DNA of 64,000 bases, taken from assembly GCA_014871385.1 (NCBI GenBank), contig CM026432.1, positions 124,001 through 188,000 on the forward strand. The letters are read 5' to 3'. The translations under genes and the position numbers were made by a program. The notes beneath the pieces are model-generated. The model searched no databases and was not told the origin of the DNA. It was given only the letters and a program-made list of their open reading frames with translations. Every line of letters starts with the position of its first letter. Position 1 is the first letter of the stretch. Shown one piece after another: positions 35,646-49,114 of the stretch. This DNA is from Ceratodon purpureus (Eukaryota; Streptophyta; Bryopsida; Pseudoditrichales; Ditrichaceae).

Positions 35646-36879
35646 TATAAATAAATATTTTTTAAAACATTATAAATAAATAGTATAAATAAACATCTAA
35701 ATAAAGTTAACTACTAAAAATAGACATCTTTATGAAGACTTACTAATGAACACCATAAACAAAAAAGACAAACAATGTAATTTCAAATATTATACAAAGT
35801 ACACAACAAACAATATTCAAAACTTAAAAGTACTACAAAATATGTATAAAACGCTGTCAAATGACATCCAAAAGCCCTATAGAAAATAACTCCATTAAAA
35901 TACAAAATCAAGTTCATTCCCTCATAAAACAAATCATGAAAAACAACAAAATGGCCTTGGCCTATTGGCCTTGCGACGAAACATATAACAGAACGGATAC
36001 CAACACTTGTACAATTGGTATCTCACGACAATCGCTAGCCACAAATTAAAAGACACTAAACTATTACATTATACAATTGAACAATCTAGGAAAATATCAA
36101 TATCTTCTCTACCCAATTTATTTACCGTTACTAAATTTGCACTAATAAAACATTAAAAAACAAATAAGAAAAAATCTAAAATACTTCAATACTGTGGATA
36201 TTATTTCATTAAGAAATTAGCACTATTCCCTAGTTCAGACATAAAAACTAACCCTAGGTCCCTAGCCAATGCCCAATATATTACGCACACATCTTGCCAA
36301 TTCTAAAAAACGAGCCAAAACATACTTTATCCCAAACACAATAAAACTCCATTGAGAAAACCAACATATAGCAAAATCATTTGCACATATTCTAAAAATA
36401 GACCATCTGATGTATTACCAAACAACTACATTATTTCCATCTTTACATCAATACATACAAACACAAAACCATTCACCACTTAATCACATTCTATATCATT
36501 GGCCTAGTCATCATCATAAATCCCTCCGTAATCAAACGTGATGAAACATAATTGGTCCATCCCCATATATATCACTTTAATGATATTTGGACTAATACAA
36601 TAATTATTGAACTCTCTAACCTTAATAACCCCCGGAATGCCACATCTTAACACAACATTCATATACCAAATACATAAAAAATAACCAAGACTTAATACAC
36701 TCAAAAAATTTAATACATTTAGAACTATATAAATTCTTTCACAGCCAAGAAACTCCGCCTACACCAATTACTCTTAAAAGAAAATTCTTGTTCCTCCCAA
36801 ACAAATTATAACAGAATCACTCCGTTGCTTAGAAAACATTAATGAATACTCACACCCCCCTCCACTTCCAAATATCCCT

Positions 36880-39800
36880 ACTCCAGCACCAAGAATAAAC
36901 ATTACCACTGATCATAAAACTGATATAATTACATGGAATGCCTCATCACATAATACACTCTTACCAAATTTACAAAACTTAATAAATAATTCTTAAAGAA
37001 ATACAACAATAATATATATCCAAGAAATTAAATGCACAGCAACGAAATCTACAAAATACATACAAAACCTATTTCCCAAATAGAAGCACATCTATAACAA
37101 CACACACGCTCTAACAAGATGTAAACAACAAAGAATGCCATACACCCTCGAAAGAAGAGGTCTGCTCAGACTTATCCACAATAAATACGCATTCCTCAGA
37201 AACGTTTATAAAATTCCTACACCAATGAATATTTTCCCATTTTTACAAATAATAAAAATAAATAATCATCCATTACTACCATGGCTAATTATACACATCT
37301 ATATGCCCACACACTTAGAAGATACACGTCTCATTCTCCACCTCAAAACCACAATCACTGATAAAATTGCCGCACATCCAAACCACATATACATCTTGTG
37401 TGGTGATTTTAATTGTGACATCGCACTGAATGGAAGACAAAACAACAACACTAACACTCCACCACAAGAAGAAGATACCCAATTGAAAAACTTCACCACA
37501 TCACCCAACTTCGAATATATCTCAACACACACTAATTTCTCTAGACAAGGTGGCTATAATTACACATCAATCGGTCTAATAGACACTTTTTACATAAAGT
37601 CACTAGACGACAGCAGATTCACTTTCACTACAATTACATAAACATGAATCTAAACTCTGACCACTATCTAGCCACCTTACACATCCATCAAAACATGCTA
37701 ATAGCTAGACCACCACTCAAACTAGAATACTTAACCTGATTCCACTAGAAAAGCTCACAAAAATTTAATATAGAATTCTTCAAAGGAAACTTACAAGAAT
37801 AAATAAATTAACTCAATTATTAGAAAACCATAACCACTTCACACTCAATCAATGGAAAATAACTTGTATATCTCTAGACAAAATTGTAGACAAAATCTCT
37901 AAGACCATCAAAAAAACCTGTAAAGCACCTCTTCTACCAAATCTCACAAATAAAACCGCACAACAAGGTGATTCTCTACCCCGAAAACTAGCTTAAGAAT
38001 AGAAAAAACATCTTGCCATATACCACTTCATTAGAAAAACTATATACATCGCAAAAAATGACCCACAATGGCAAACACATTCTATTCTTAATCAAATACG
38101 CAATCATCAAAATGTACAAATCCCTCTTCCACCAATAATAGACACCATACCAAACAAGTGGATTGACGTAATAGCTTCTATTGCAAAAACTGCCAATAAA
38201 GAAGCCAGAAAAATTACAACAAAATACACTAGAGATTGTATTCTTAAAGCAATCTCCAAATACCGCCAAATGTATGAAAAAGTCCCAAGAATATAAATAG
38301 AAAAGTCTTCAAAAATTCTGAAATTCCACCTCTCGACTCCATCATTGACTGACACAATAACAATCTAACCAGCCCTGAAGATATTGCACAAGAAATACGC
38401 ATTCAACAATCCATTAGTAATCGCCCAACAGTACCCACATGCCATTATTGAAATACTCACTAATCTCATTGCACATGCAACATCAAACAATATCCTTGGC
38501 ACGATTTAGAAGGATTTACAATTGAGCAAAGTAGCGAACCTCAAATCTCTTTACACACATATTTTGACAAAGAAACCTACGATTTCTGCCTTAAAAACCT
38601 AGGCAATAACAAAGCCTCAGGCCCAAACAAAATCGTCAATTCAATTTAAAAAAATATGCCACCACGATTCCACAAATTACTTTCCTATTTTTTAAATATT
38701 ATTATAGACAAAAACAAATCCCTGCATCATGGAAAATTAGTCTAACGATTTTATTATATAAAAAGACGACCTATTACAACTAATTAACCATAGGCCTATT
38801 GCACTAGTTAACACTATATACAAAATTTATACAAGTACATTAACCTCTATCCTATCCGCTTATGGTGAAAAACACCAAATCCTCCACGATACCCAAGAAG
38901 GATTTAGAGCAGAAAAAGGAACTTCCAGACAACTTTGATTACACATTGCAGCGCTAGAAGATGCAAGATTCACAAATCAAGACATATACATTCTATACAT
39001 AGATTTCAAAAACGCCTTTGGCTCCTTTGATCACGCAAGACTCCTAGCCATAATGAAAGACATTGGATATCCAAATGACGCTGTTAACCTAGTTGGAAAC
39101 ACCTACTCATAGTCTTCCACTATATTCTCTAGAGAACATTTTGGCAAAACTTTATCTATTCTTATTCAAAGATGATCAATACAAGGAGATACACTCAGTC
39201 CATATCTATTTATAATATTTTAAGAATCCCTTCTCAGATTCCTTTGTAGCATACGCCGATAATCTAGCAACAATTGCTAATAAATTAGCATCTCTACAAA
39301 CTCAACTAACTAAACTAGATAAATTCTCCAAATAGGCAAAATGAACCTTGGAATATCCAAATGTGGAATGACTCGATGCCCTAATAAATCCAATTAAATG
39401 GATCCCATTGCATTCAAAGCCCAGATCCAAGCTATTAACATAAATTTTAGAAACCAACCATTACCAGTTTTAGACCAACACGAACCAAGACATATCTTGG
39501 AATAAATCTTGCACCATCTCTAAAATGGAGAACACAGATAAATACCACTACAGCTAAAGCCACGAAACACTGTCAAGCCATTATATCGTGCCCAGCCACT
39601 ATGAAACAGAAAATCAATATGGCGGATAGAATAATACGTGCACGGATAGCATATAGCTTCTACACAGGACCATACACTATACTGGCTATAAAAAAACTCG
39701 GCAAAAAGATCATAGCACTCCATAAAACAATATGTGGTCTACCAAAATCCACCTCCAATATTGCTACACAACTCCGACATGATCTATTCGGAATTGAAGC

Positions 39801-42800
39801 TTCATCATTAAAAAATGCCTATCTACGTTGTATAGGAGAACAACTACAAAATGCCCTCTATGATAATTATAAAGGTAGACTTGGTAACATGTAATATGGT
39901 TAAATACAATTTATACTAGCAAAATTTGGAGGCTCCGAAGAAATAGCCCGCATTAAATACCAACATTGCGTGAGATCACATATCACTAGAACAATATTTC
40001 TATTCAAACACGAAGCCCGTATCCATCTCAAAAGTAAAATAGATTGTTTCCTATTAAATCCATCTCAACTAGAAATGGCATGGCCGCATGGATGAGAGAA
40101 GCACAAAATTTACATGGCCTAAATTCCAACACCTCCTTTAAATTACTACAAAAAATACTGTCATATAATATAATAAATTTAGAAAAAATAACCATGCCCA
40201 ATGGTTTCTTATTAATGAACCCAGATGAATTTAGAATATACCACTCCAACCCCACAAAACTCATCAAAAGTGCCTTAAATATTGCTAATCAACTATCTTG
40301 TCATTCTTCTTGTCATCAAGCATGCGACCAACTATGCCAATACCACCATCCCCCACGTACTCTAAAAAATGACTACATCTTACCTCAACAACCAACCCCC
40401 CTTATGTATCCTCAGAACCCCCCTATATATCCTCAGAACCCCCCTATTCTCCACCCCCCCCCCCCCCCCCTTCAACAATATGCTTTAATACCCTTGACAA
40501 TTCTCCATACACACAATACTAAACCACAAACAACAAAAACTCAAAGATTTGAACTAGATAATAAAAACATACACAATCTAAATCATAATGCATACAATAA
40601 ATGGCGCACTCAAAGAGAATTATTTCCATGGAATAATGCCAACGTTTGTCACCACAATATCGAATTAATTACCCAATATTATATGAAACAACAATATAAT
40701 CACTTTTCAAACATCATCAAAGCATACTTCTTTATAGAACAACAAAGAGACACAAGATACATCATCTTGGCCACAATTATTCTATTAGGTTGCACATATC
40801 TCTATTAATGAATGCAATCCTCAAAATGACATCGAAACAAGTATGAACACTATTTAAACACAATTTGACGTGGCACATATATGCAAAGACAATGGCTGGC
40901 ACCTCATCACCCAACCCAAAAACTTGATTACTATGGTTATGGAAACAATATCAACATGCAAAAACTTCCCCACACGGCCTAGAACCACCTACACAATCAT
41001 TCAAAACCAAAATTGTATGGCTATATCAAAGATAGAAATATTGTATCCCAAAAAACAATCCACTTAAATGTGCTCAATATACAATACCAACTCAGATATT
41101 AGACTTTCTTATAGCAACATTCAACATCCACCAATCATATTTTTCATATCCAGTTACATGCCCTACCCAATTTAGCCAATTTTATTCACCGTTCTCACAA
41201 GAGTTTTTTTTTTTTTTTTTTTTTCACAACTTTATCGGAATACAATATACAGACTTGGTACTATTCTTATACATGGACTGTAACATCTAAAAGGATATGT
41301 TACAAAGGGCACTTAACATACTAATATTTCCGAGCCATTAGCCACATACTAATTGCAACTGAAATAAAGTCAATTAATCCCTCAACTCCCTCCCCAGCCT
41401 GAAGTATGATACAGTATCATACGGCCATATTTTGCCTCGGATTCCGTGCCTTGCGATGTGACAGATTGCTGCTGCATGCACATCGTGGGCTGCCCACCAA
41501 AGGCTTTAGGGTTTCTTTCTCTCTACATATATGCCATGGCAAAAATCCCACTTGACACCACATTGCTGTGTCAAGATTCGTGAACTCTGTGTAAACATAC
41601 ACCGTGTGTATGTGCTTCGCTGGAGCTCATAATCACACAGTGGGATACGGGAGCAGTTGCTGTGCTTCAAGGAGTGAGTGACGATGGAGTGTTCGCAACC
41701 ATCAGCTATACATGATCAGGTTTTCTGGGGATTGCACAATGACTATTGTGCTCGGTGAATTAGCGACTATGCTATCTGTGCTTTTTTGCTAGATGTTTTT
41801 TGGTGGCTCTTTGTTGTGTGTGTTTTTTGCTGTGAATGTGCGATAAGAAGCTGCAAGAGTTCTAAAGACACCTTGTCTACGGTTCCTAACATCTCACGTG
41901 GATGTTTGGGTGTACCATGGGGACAGGTGAGGAGCTCTTGCCTCGGCTCTCGCACCAACGGAGTGACCACCAGCCTTGTTTGATAAATTCCAAAAACCTG
42001 GCCTTTAAATGTTGCTCTGTAACTAGGGGCTTTGTGTTTGTAGTGAAGGTTTGAAGTTTCACGCATGTAGCTTATATTCGCTAATGGGAAGTAACTGCGG
42101 AATGCTTGAGTGATACCTTTGCTTGAATTAGGTGGTGATTTTTATCACTGATGAGGTCTCTGTGATTTTCTCTAAAACTACTATATACACTTAGGGTATT
42201 GGGAGTTTTTTTAGGGATGATCTTCTAATACTATGTGGGGTCTTTTTAAATTACACCCGACAGGCTCTGATGTTTCATCACCTTGTTCAAGGATTGGTTG
42301 TCAAACTGGCAAAGGCTATGTTTCACACCAGATTGTGCATCTGAAGCTATTGTGTATTTTATTTTTTCCAATATGATGAGCTTTATCAATGGAGGGGTTG
42401 TATCACACCCTCTATGCATAGTCCATTACTGATAAGTCAATGCTCTGTGTTCAAGTGCTTGTTGAATTTATTATGCACAATATGTAATCTGCTGGATTGG
42501 GTAATACTATTTGGTAGTGATACATCCACGAGCCAGTATGGATCGTGAAATGTAAGAATTCACAATTGGCCTCACAATGAACTCAGAATGCTGATTATGT
42601 TAGACATTATAGAAATCGCTCTAAAAAAGAGGTGCACTAGGAAAGAGGTTTTTATAATTTTTTTTAATCTAATAATCAATTAAGCTTTTTTTCTAAAATA
42701 CAAAACAAAAATTTAAATATTCAACTACAAATATATAAAATTTTATTGTTTAAACACTTCAAAAATTTTAATTCTATATATTTTTTTTTTACATCATTTT

Positions 42801-44535
42801 AATTAAAATAAATTATTAAATTCATTAATTAAATTTAATCCGTTTTTTTATGAAAAACAAAAAATAGAAAGAAAAACAATTTAGAAAAGAATTTATATAT
42901 TCAAAAGGGCTTAAAACAAAATAACAATGTTGATAAAAAAAAAAATTGAAAATTATTTAGTTTCTGAATTTTTGTACAAATTCAAAACGAAAATAATAAA
43001 ATAATTAATTGGATTAAAAAAATCATTAATTATGAAATCTAACCCCCAACTTCCGCCGTGACAGGGCGGTGCTATAATATTTAAGTCCCTAGGGAAAGCA
43101 TTTGATTATAAATGGAGAGGAATTGTCTACGTCCACCCCCATAATGAAACCGACTTACAACAAGCCATTCACTGGGCCTGACTTGTGGCAAAAAATGATC
43201 CAAATACTATCACTATACTTATCTCTCCGAACTCTAACTAGTACAAAATTTTTAATCCATACACCGGCCTATTCCTGGATACACACGTTATTACCAACTT
43301 TGCGGCAGATACTAATACACACGAAGAATCTACAATACCCCCTAAACTTAACATTGAGAGAAAAAAGAATTATCTATCTACGAATATTCTGCATCCACCA
43401 CCAAAACAACAACAAAGGCAGCTATGAACAATTAATCAACTCACCCACATAATAAACAACCTTCAAATATTACAAATCCATACACAAATTGCACCTCCGA
43501 CTCCTTTAAATACCCATATTAATCTAAGTAAAACATGGTCTAAATTAGATTATCCAAACATATCCACAAATAACTCACACCTATCCCACAACTTCCAAAT
43601 TACTAAACAAACTAACCACCAAAATTCCACCTCCAATTCAGTTACTACACCGATGGCTCCTTTAAACCCCCCAAAGAAATCCGCCCCGACAAATGGCTGA
43701 GAGAAAGAGCTAGATATGGTATTTAGAGCCCCTAAGGCCTTAACATCCTCAAAAGACTCCATGGACCCCAATGACATCAATGATAGCCATACATAAAACA
43801 CTAAAAATTATCAATACGTAATATACCTAACGAATTCGCATATATATTTACTGACTGTCTAAACATACAACATCCAAAAAGACAATTGGCCATCCATGAT
43901 GGAGGTCCTAGACAAAGGACCAGTTAGAAATCTAGAAAAACAAATCAAGAAATATGACAGAGAAAATAGTTTACAAATCATGGCCCTACAAAACCCCATC
44001 TATTTGCAAATGGACAGGAAATGCACATATAGACAATGAACTTTATAATGAATTTTGAGAAAACCCAGCTATCACAGACAAACAAAAATCATGCCTCATC
44101 AAATTCCGTACGAGAGCTTACATAGGCCATGCTAGAAAACAAATGTTTTTTAGAAGAGAAAGATTCCCATCTATCACATGCCCCATCTGTAATTCATGCG
44201 AACAAGATACATGGTTACATGTATTACTCACATGTCAACAACAACAACATATACATTCACTCTGAGTTAAAAGATACAACAAAGCAGTTTGGGAAATTAG
44301 AAAATTGCTAGTCTCATTTTTTCATCTCGTTATTTTATTCTCATGAATGCTAGCACCTTCAATGATAAACCTCCAGAAAATACCGTTCCTAATACCGTTC
44401 CTAATACCGTTTCTAACTGGCTACTTTCCTGCACATGCGGCGCATAAAGATGCCACTGTCACTCAAGATTTAGACTAGACATACTCTGCATCAAAGGCTT
44501 ACCATACCAAAGCAACCTTCCTATAGAAATAGACC
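36880..44535 (+). mobile_element. decayed non-LTR retrotransposon (LINE): endonuclease, RT, RNase H, zinc finger
   Basis: Domains in order. Apurinic-type endonuclease at about 36923-37640: IITWNASS, IQEIK, and CGDFNCD in the 168-codon frame 37135-37641. Reverse transcriptase at about 38550-39330: YIDFKNAFGSFDHARL and SIQGDTLSPYLF are clear, with several in-frame stops. A Cys/His patch (HSSCHQACDQLCQYHH) lies at about 40293-40343 in the 254-codon frame 40044-40808. RNase H at about 43630-43870: YYTDGSF, later IFTDCLN. A Cys-x2-Cys ... His/Cys finger (CPICNSCEQDTWLHVLLTC) is at about 44178-44236. Many stops and frameshifts make it dead. The span 41206-43085 has different composition and may be a later insertion. 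The frame 35861-36049 could be a trace of ORF1. No target duplication or poly-A end was identified. Confidence 0.75.
41206..43085. other. stretch inside the LINE with different composition
   Basis: Begins with a run of about 20 T (41206-41225). It then has a less AT-rich middle (about 41390-42630) without recognisable coding sequence, and ends in very AT-rich sequence to about 43040. It separates the LINE's Cys/His region from its RNase H region. It may be an inserted element, but I could not find matching ends. Confidence 0.35.
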
Positions 44536-44689
44536 CCAATCTTACAATTTATTGAATTCACAAACTGCAATAAATGATGGAAAGTCGACCCTCTCATTGT
44601 CATCACAGCAGGCGCTAGGGCCACTACACACATTCTATCAATGAAACTACCTGCGGACAATTTCAAAATACCATGTCTATTTAAATGTT

Positions 44690-44895
44690 AACAAATGGAT
44701 GTTAAGTCTCTTGGCATGTTGGGCTGTTGGTTGGCACAACTCATTTCCAGCCTGCGATCGCTCATTCAGCAATTCCAAGCCACTTTATCTTCCACATTTG
44801 CTCAAACGAGTCCACAAGGGTTTGAACCTGGACCAATTGTATGAGACAAACGCTCACCACCAACCAACACTGAGCTGGCGGCTTGGTGTCCAAAC
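44690..44895 (-). repeat. tRNA-derived SINE-like element
   Basis: On the minus strand CCAGCTCAGTGTTGGTTGGT looks like an A-box region and GGTCCAGGTTCAAACCC a B-box region, at tRNA-like spacing, with CTCATAC in the anticodon-loop position (CAT anticodon, Met-like). The stems are imperfect and the sequence continues about 120 bp beyond the head without a Pol III terminator, so a SINE head is more likely than a tRNA gene. Confidence 0.5.
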
Positions 44896-45086
44896 TCACA
44901 TTTAAATAAATCTTAAAAAGCTAACTGTTATTGTTTTTGTTATTGGTTACTTGTGACTTAAATGTCTACTCTCAAAAAGGGGAGTAGATTATTACTTCCA
45001 TACCTTTCATGTGGGCATTGGATTGGAAGTGGATCAAACAGACACTTAATTCACGTTGGTCTCCTTCGGAGACCGGAGTTTCTCTC

Positions 45087-45104
45087 TCTCTCTCTCTACA
45101 TGCT
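45087..45104 (+). repeat. CT dinucleotide microsatellite
   Basis: An uninterrupted TCTCTCTCTCTCTCTCTC run. Confidence 0.85.
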
Positions 45105-47104
45105 ACATGGCTTTCTAAAACAATTATCAATAGATAAAGGGCCTAGTAAGTGATTTTCCTAGATTAGAAATGCTTCATGTATCATATTAATTATTACAAT
45201 TTACATAATTAGGCAGATTAAAATACAGTCAATAATAAACTCATTTTTTCATCCATGTATTTTTTTTATTCAACAATAAATGGGTGAATCCAAAAAATTG
45301 GATCTTCATGTGAATATGAACAATATAAAAAATGTGGGATACATCAAAATAATCTATCTAAAAATGGCAAATATATGTTTACGGGACTTAGATAAATTGT
45401 GTTGAAAAAGACTCTAACCTCAAAAATAATTCAAGTTGTACATTCAAAAACGTGTAATGATTCCCTAATATGTGCCATTGTGAAATCAAATAAAGTAGAT
45501 TGTAGATAAATTAATTACCTAATTTCCACCACGACACTATGCCTAATAAATGAAATTACTATTGAAAAATACTATTCCAAAGGCACTGTTTCCGACTCAC
45601 CAAATCAGAATAACTTGTCAAATGAATTTCAATGTTCAGATTTTCAAATCAAGAAAAGATATCTCAATATACTACTCTATCCTTTCAAATTTAACTAAAA
45701 TATTTTCAAAAACAAATTTTAAAAGTAATTTTAAGTAAAAAATATAAAAATATATTAGAGGCTTTAAAATCAAATCAAAGCATAGTAAAAGTATGCACAT
45801 ATCCCAAAATTCACAATCCAAATGTTCTTAATGTAGTTATTCTTTTGCTAAAGATTGTAACCAAATAGTTAAAGAGAATCTTAATGACCAAAAGAAATCA
45901 AATTTGACAAAATCCTACACTAAGAAAACCCAAAATTATTTTTGAAGGTCCTAGGTACTTTCTAAAGAATAAAACAAAGGACCAAGAAGGAAACATTTGA
46001 ACAAAAAAGAAAATGTATTAAAAGTGGAAATGGACGGAAAAAATAAAAGTATGTCTGATTTGATAACTACCATTAAAGGCTATTAAGACATTAAAATTAT
46101 AATTTGTAAAGGTTTAGGGTATTTGACTTTGATACCATAAGTCTTGGTTTTTTTAAATTCACCATAAATAGTATATAGTCGTGAAAAGTTTAAGGCAACT
46201 TTAAAGATAATTTTGCCATGAGTTCAAACATGTAAAAATATTAGAAATCATGATTGTAGTTTGGCAGCAATAGACATTAAGAATTGACTTCATATTTTTA
46301 TCGACTTCAATATGCAAAGAATATGTCCAAATCAAGAATGCTCGCAAAATTTCAGCTGAAAAGTGTCAAATTTAGTCAGAAAAGATAAGTTTAGAAGCAA
46401 ACACTTTTCAACTTATAAATTTCCATTTTTATTAGATTTCCAACCCATGATTCTTTATTTTTGGGTTGAAAGAATCTTATGAATGTTATTCAAAATATAA
46501 GATTTTTATTTTTTTAAATCTTTAAACTCGATAGTGACTTTCAATTATTATTTGTAGTGTAAAACATAAATAAATTAATCCTTAAAGATTCATAATTATT
46601 GCAAATTGATCAAAATTGTTAAAATTGACTCCTTTTTATTTCAAGTCTGATAAATCTCAATTTAAACATTTAAAAATATATTTAGCCATAAAATCTTTAA
46701 ATGAATTTGATATGTTATTCATATATCAATATTAGACCAAAGATGTTTCTATAGATGTAAGGTTTATGATTTAGAGTTTAGGATTTGGAATTTAGGATTT
46801 AGGATTTAGGATCTAAAGTTTAGGGTTTTGGGTAAGTTTCAAGCTTGTGTGCTGTTTAGAATATACATCAAAGAGAAATATTAATTAGGTCAAAGATCAC
46901 AATAATCTTCATCTGAACTCAATTTCAAAAGTCAACTACATAGTATCTTCACATATATGAATAAGGTTACCACAAATTCCGATTACATTAAAATGATAAC
47001 TTTAGATTACACAGAACAAAACGTAATATATTTAAATATAAGAGCAACAAAATCCTTCCAAATATTGATTTGCAATGAAAATGGATAATCTGTGGACGCA
47101 CTCT
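45105..47104. other. AT-rich stretch with a short telomere-like run
   Basis: No gene was recognised. At about 46755-46830 lie degenerate copies of a TTTAGGA/TTTAGGG-like heptamer (TTTAGGATTTAGGATTTAGG... TTTAGGGTTTTGGG), resembling the plant telomere repeat. Confidence 0.5.
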
Positions 47105-47382
47105 GCCTTTCAGTGATAGGGCTGACGCACAATTATTGGCGTGTTTTGTTGACGGAGTCTTCTCGTTGCGCTGAATCAACTTCCCTAAACGTCGGCTGGG
47201 AAACTCATCCGGATATGTAGGAGTTGTGTAATTTGCTAAGTTTACAGGTAATGGGTGGTCCTGGAAAAGTCTTGTAGTGGTCATCTCCTTTTGCAGGGGC
47301 ATTCTAAAGCCTCCATTTTCTAAAGAGAGGATCTCTTTGTAGGTTAAGTTGGTACCCAACTTAATCGGCCATACCTCTGGAA
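47105..47382 (-). pseudogene. SWIM-family (probably transposase) gene, 3' piece
   Basis: Minus-strand translation begins at the hAT target site with VWPIKLGTNLTYKEILSLEN and continues through TTRLFQDH, YTTPTYPDEF and KHANNCASALSLKG. Each block matches the copy at 62270-62560. Homology stops at about 47105, before the CxC...CxH SWIM finger, so the C-terminus is lost. The longer open frame on both sides (47494-46988) is an accidental fusion with hAT sequence and AT-rich flank. Confidence 0.7.
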
Positions 47383-48239
47383 TAATGTTTTTTTTGGCTG
47401 CTAGCAACCAGAAAGCAACAAACTTTTTGTCCATGTAACAGTCTTTAGGAATTTTTGTCAATAAAATCGACTGAGTTTGCCATAAGTGGTTCATCGTTGA
47501 CGTTCTCGTTGCTTGGAAAGGATGTGGAACCTTCGAGGTCCGAGGTCAAGGTGTCAGGGCCAATCACGACGGAGATCCCCCTCCGCCGTCCATCGCCAAG
47601 ATTCAAGGATTGGTTGCCTTCAAAGCCTCTACATTATCCTCTGTGGCGCCATTGTTGTCTCCGCATTTAAGTGACTGGATGCTAGATCGCTTTCATTCGC
47701 AGCATCTCTGATGCCACATTACTGCAATGGAGTACTCCGTGGTCGCCATAACCTAAACACTTGAGTGCTTCAATGAAGGGTTCACCTACAGAATGTGCAG
47801 ATTCGGTGATGATGATTTTTTTGTTTTTGTTTTCGAAATGTTGGATTTTTGTTCATGCTAATCTGTGGGTTGGTTGCTTGAGGTTTTCTGGGTGGCGGCA
47901 GGAATTGAACGCCTCGAGCCAGCGCCGTGGCCTTGTATTTAGAGGCTGGAGCTGCCTTCAATGTTGGTGTTGGATTTTTGGGGAGTGGGGTCAATTTTGC
48001 GGCATTGCAGACTTGTGCGTTACCTTCAAAGTTCACATAGTGAGACCGTGAGTGAGCTGTTTGAGTCTTCATCTTCTACGATCAAGTTTCTGTCTCTTTT
48101 GTTCAAATCGTAACTTCCCCTGTGTGATTGCTCTTGTGTGTCCTCGATCAGGTGAAAGGGGCTAATAACGTTGCTTTGAATTCTTTGGGCTGTCCTTCTC
48201 AAAGTGGGGTGTTCAATCTGAGATGTTTGATCTAAGTGT

Positions 48240-48901
48240 TTGATGTGGGTGTCTGATATGGGGTGTTCAAAGTGGGGTGTCTTTTTCAAAGTGGGGTGTT
48301 TGATATGGTGTCAATGGTGTGCTTGTGCTGTCAAAGGTGTGCTTGTGCTGTCAAAAGAAAACGGAGAACTAATCTGTTGTTGTGGTGTCGGGATGGGGGA
48401 CGAGGTCATTGGATTTGGGGCGATGCCAACGGAGAGGACCAAGCTGGAGAAGAAGGTAGTGAAGGGGGCGAGGCTGCAGGCTATGATCGAGGCGTCTGCT
48501 TGGATAATCCTCTAAGAGTCCCGTGAGATGGAGAACAAGGGCAAAAAAGAGCTCAGGACAAGGTCACATTGCGCAATTTTTGGAACGACCATTACAATGC
48601 AGAGAAGAGGGGGAGGGTTGATCAGGCGCAGGGTGATGGGGGGCTATCGCGGATTGAGAGCGGCTTGGATATACTAGCGATGGAGGCGATGAACTTGGCT
48701 GATTGCAAGAGTCGGGAAGAGAATGACGCTGGAGGCCCAAGCACTGTTGAGGTCTCATCAACCCTGCCCCCCCAATCAGCCTCTTCTCCCGCTCTAGGTC
48801 ATCTAACTCACCTCGTCTACTTGCTGAAGGAAACCCCCACCGTGAGTTCGACGTCATTCTACCAAAGGGAGGGGTGGGTATGGTTCCGAAGAGGAGTTTG
48901 A
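48240..48901 (+). pseudogene. possible N-terminal exons of the hAT transposase gene
   Basis: Two plus frames (48240-48515 and 48569-48901) with a coding-like composition (MPTERTKLEKKVVKGARLQA; LRNFWNDHYNAEKRGRVDQA). They lie upstream of the transposase core inside the same transposon. No zinc-finger signature was seen; assignment is by position only. Confidence 0.3.
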
Positions 48902-49114
48902 AGAACTCCCACCTGTCAAGGGAAAAGAAGGGGGGGGGGGGCTGATTAAAAAGGAGCCACTACTATGAAGAAGAAGAGGGCCGCGACTTGTATTAAAAAC
49001 TACGACCTCAATTGGAGGTATCACTTGCATTGGGCTGCGAAGCTCCCTTAGAGCGAAGGGGTTTTGGCTCAGGATGGTATACTTCACCAAGTGAAGTGAG
49101 TATCATGCTCAGAT

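Noticed and set aside
41390..42640. Possible solo LTR or LTR retrotransposon inside the LINE
   Set aside because: No TG...CA-bounded pair of direct repeats, no primer-binding site resembling the usual tRNA-Met complement, and no gag-pol sequence found.
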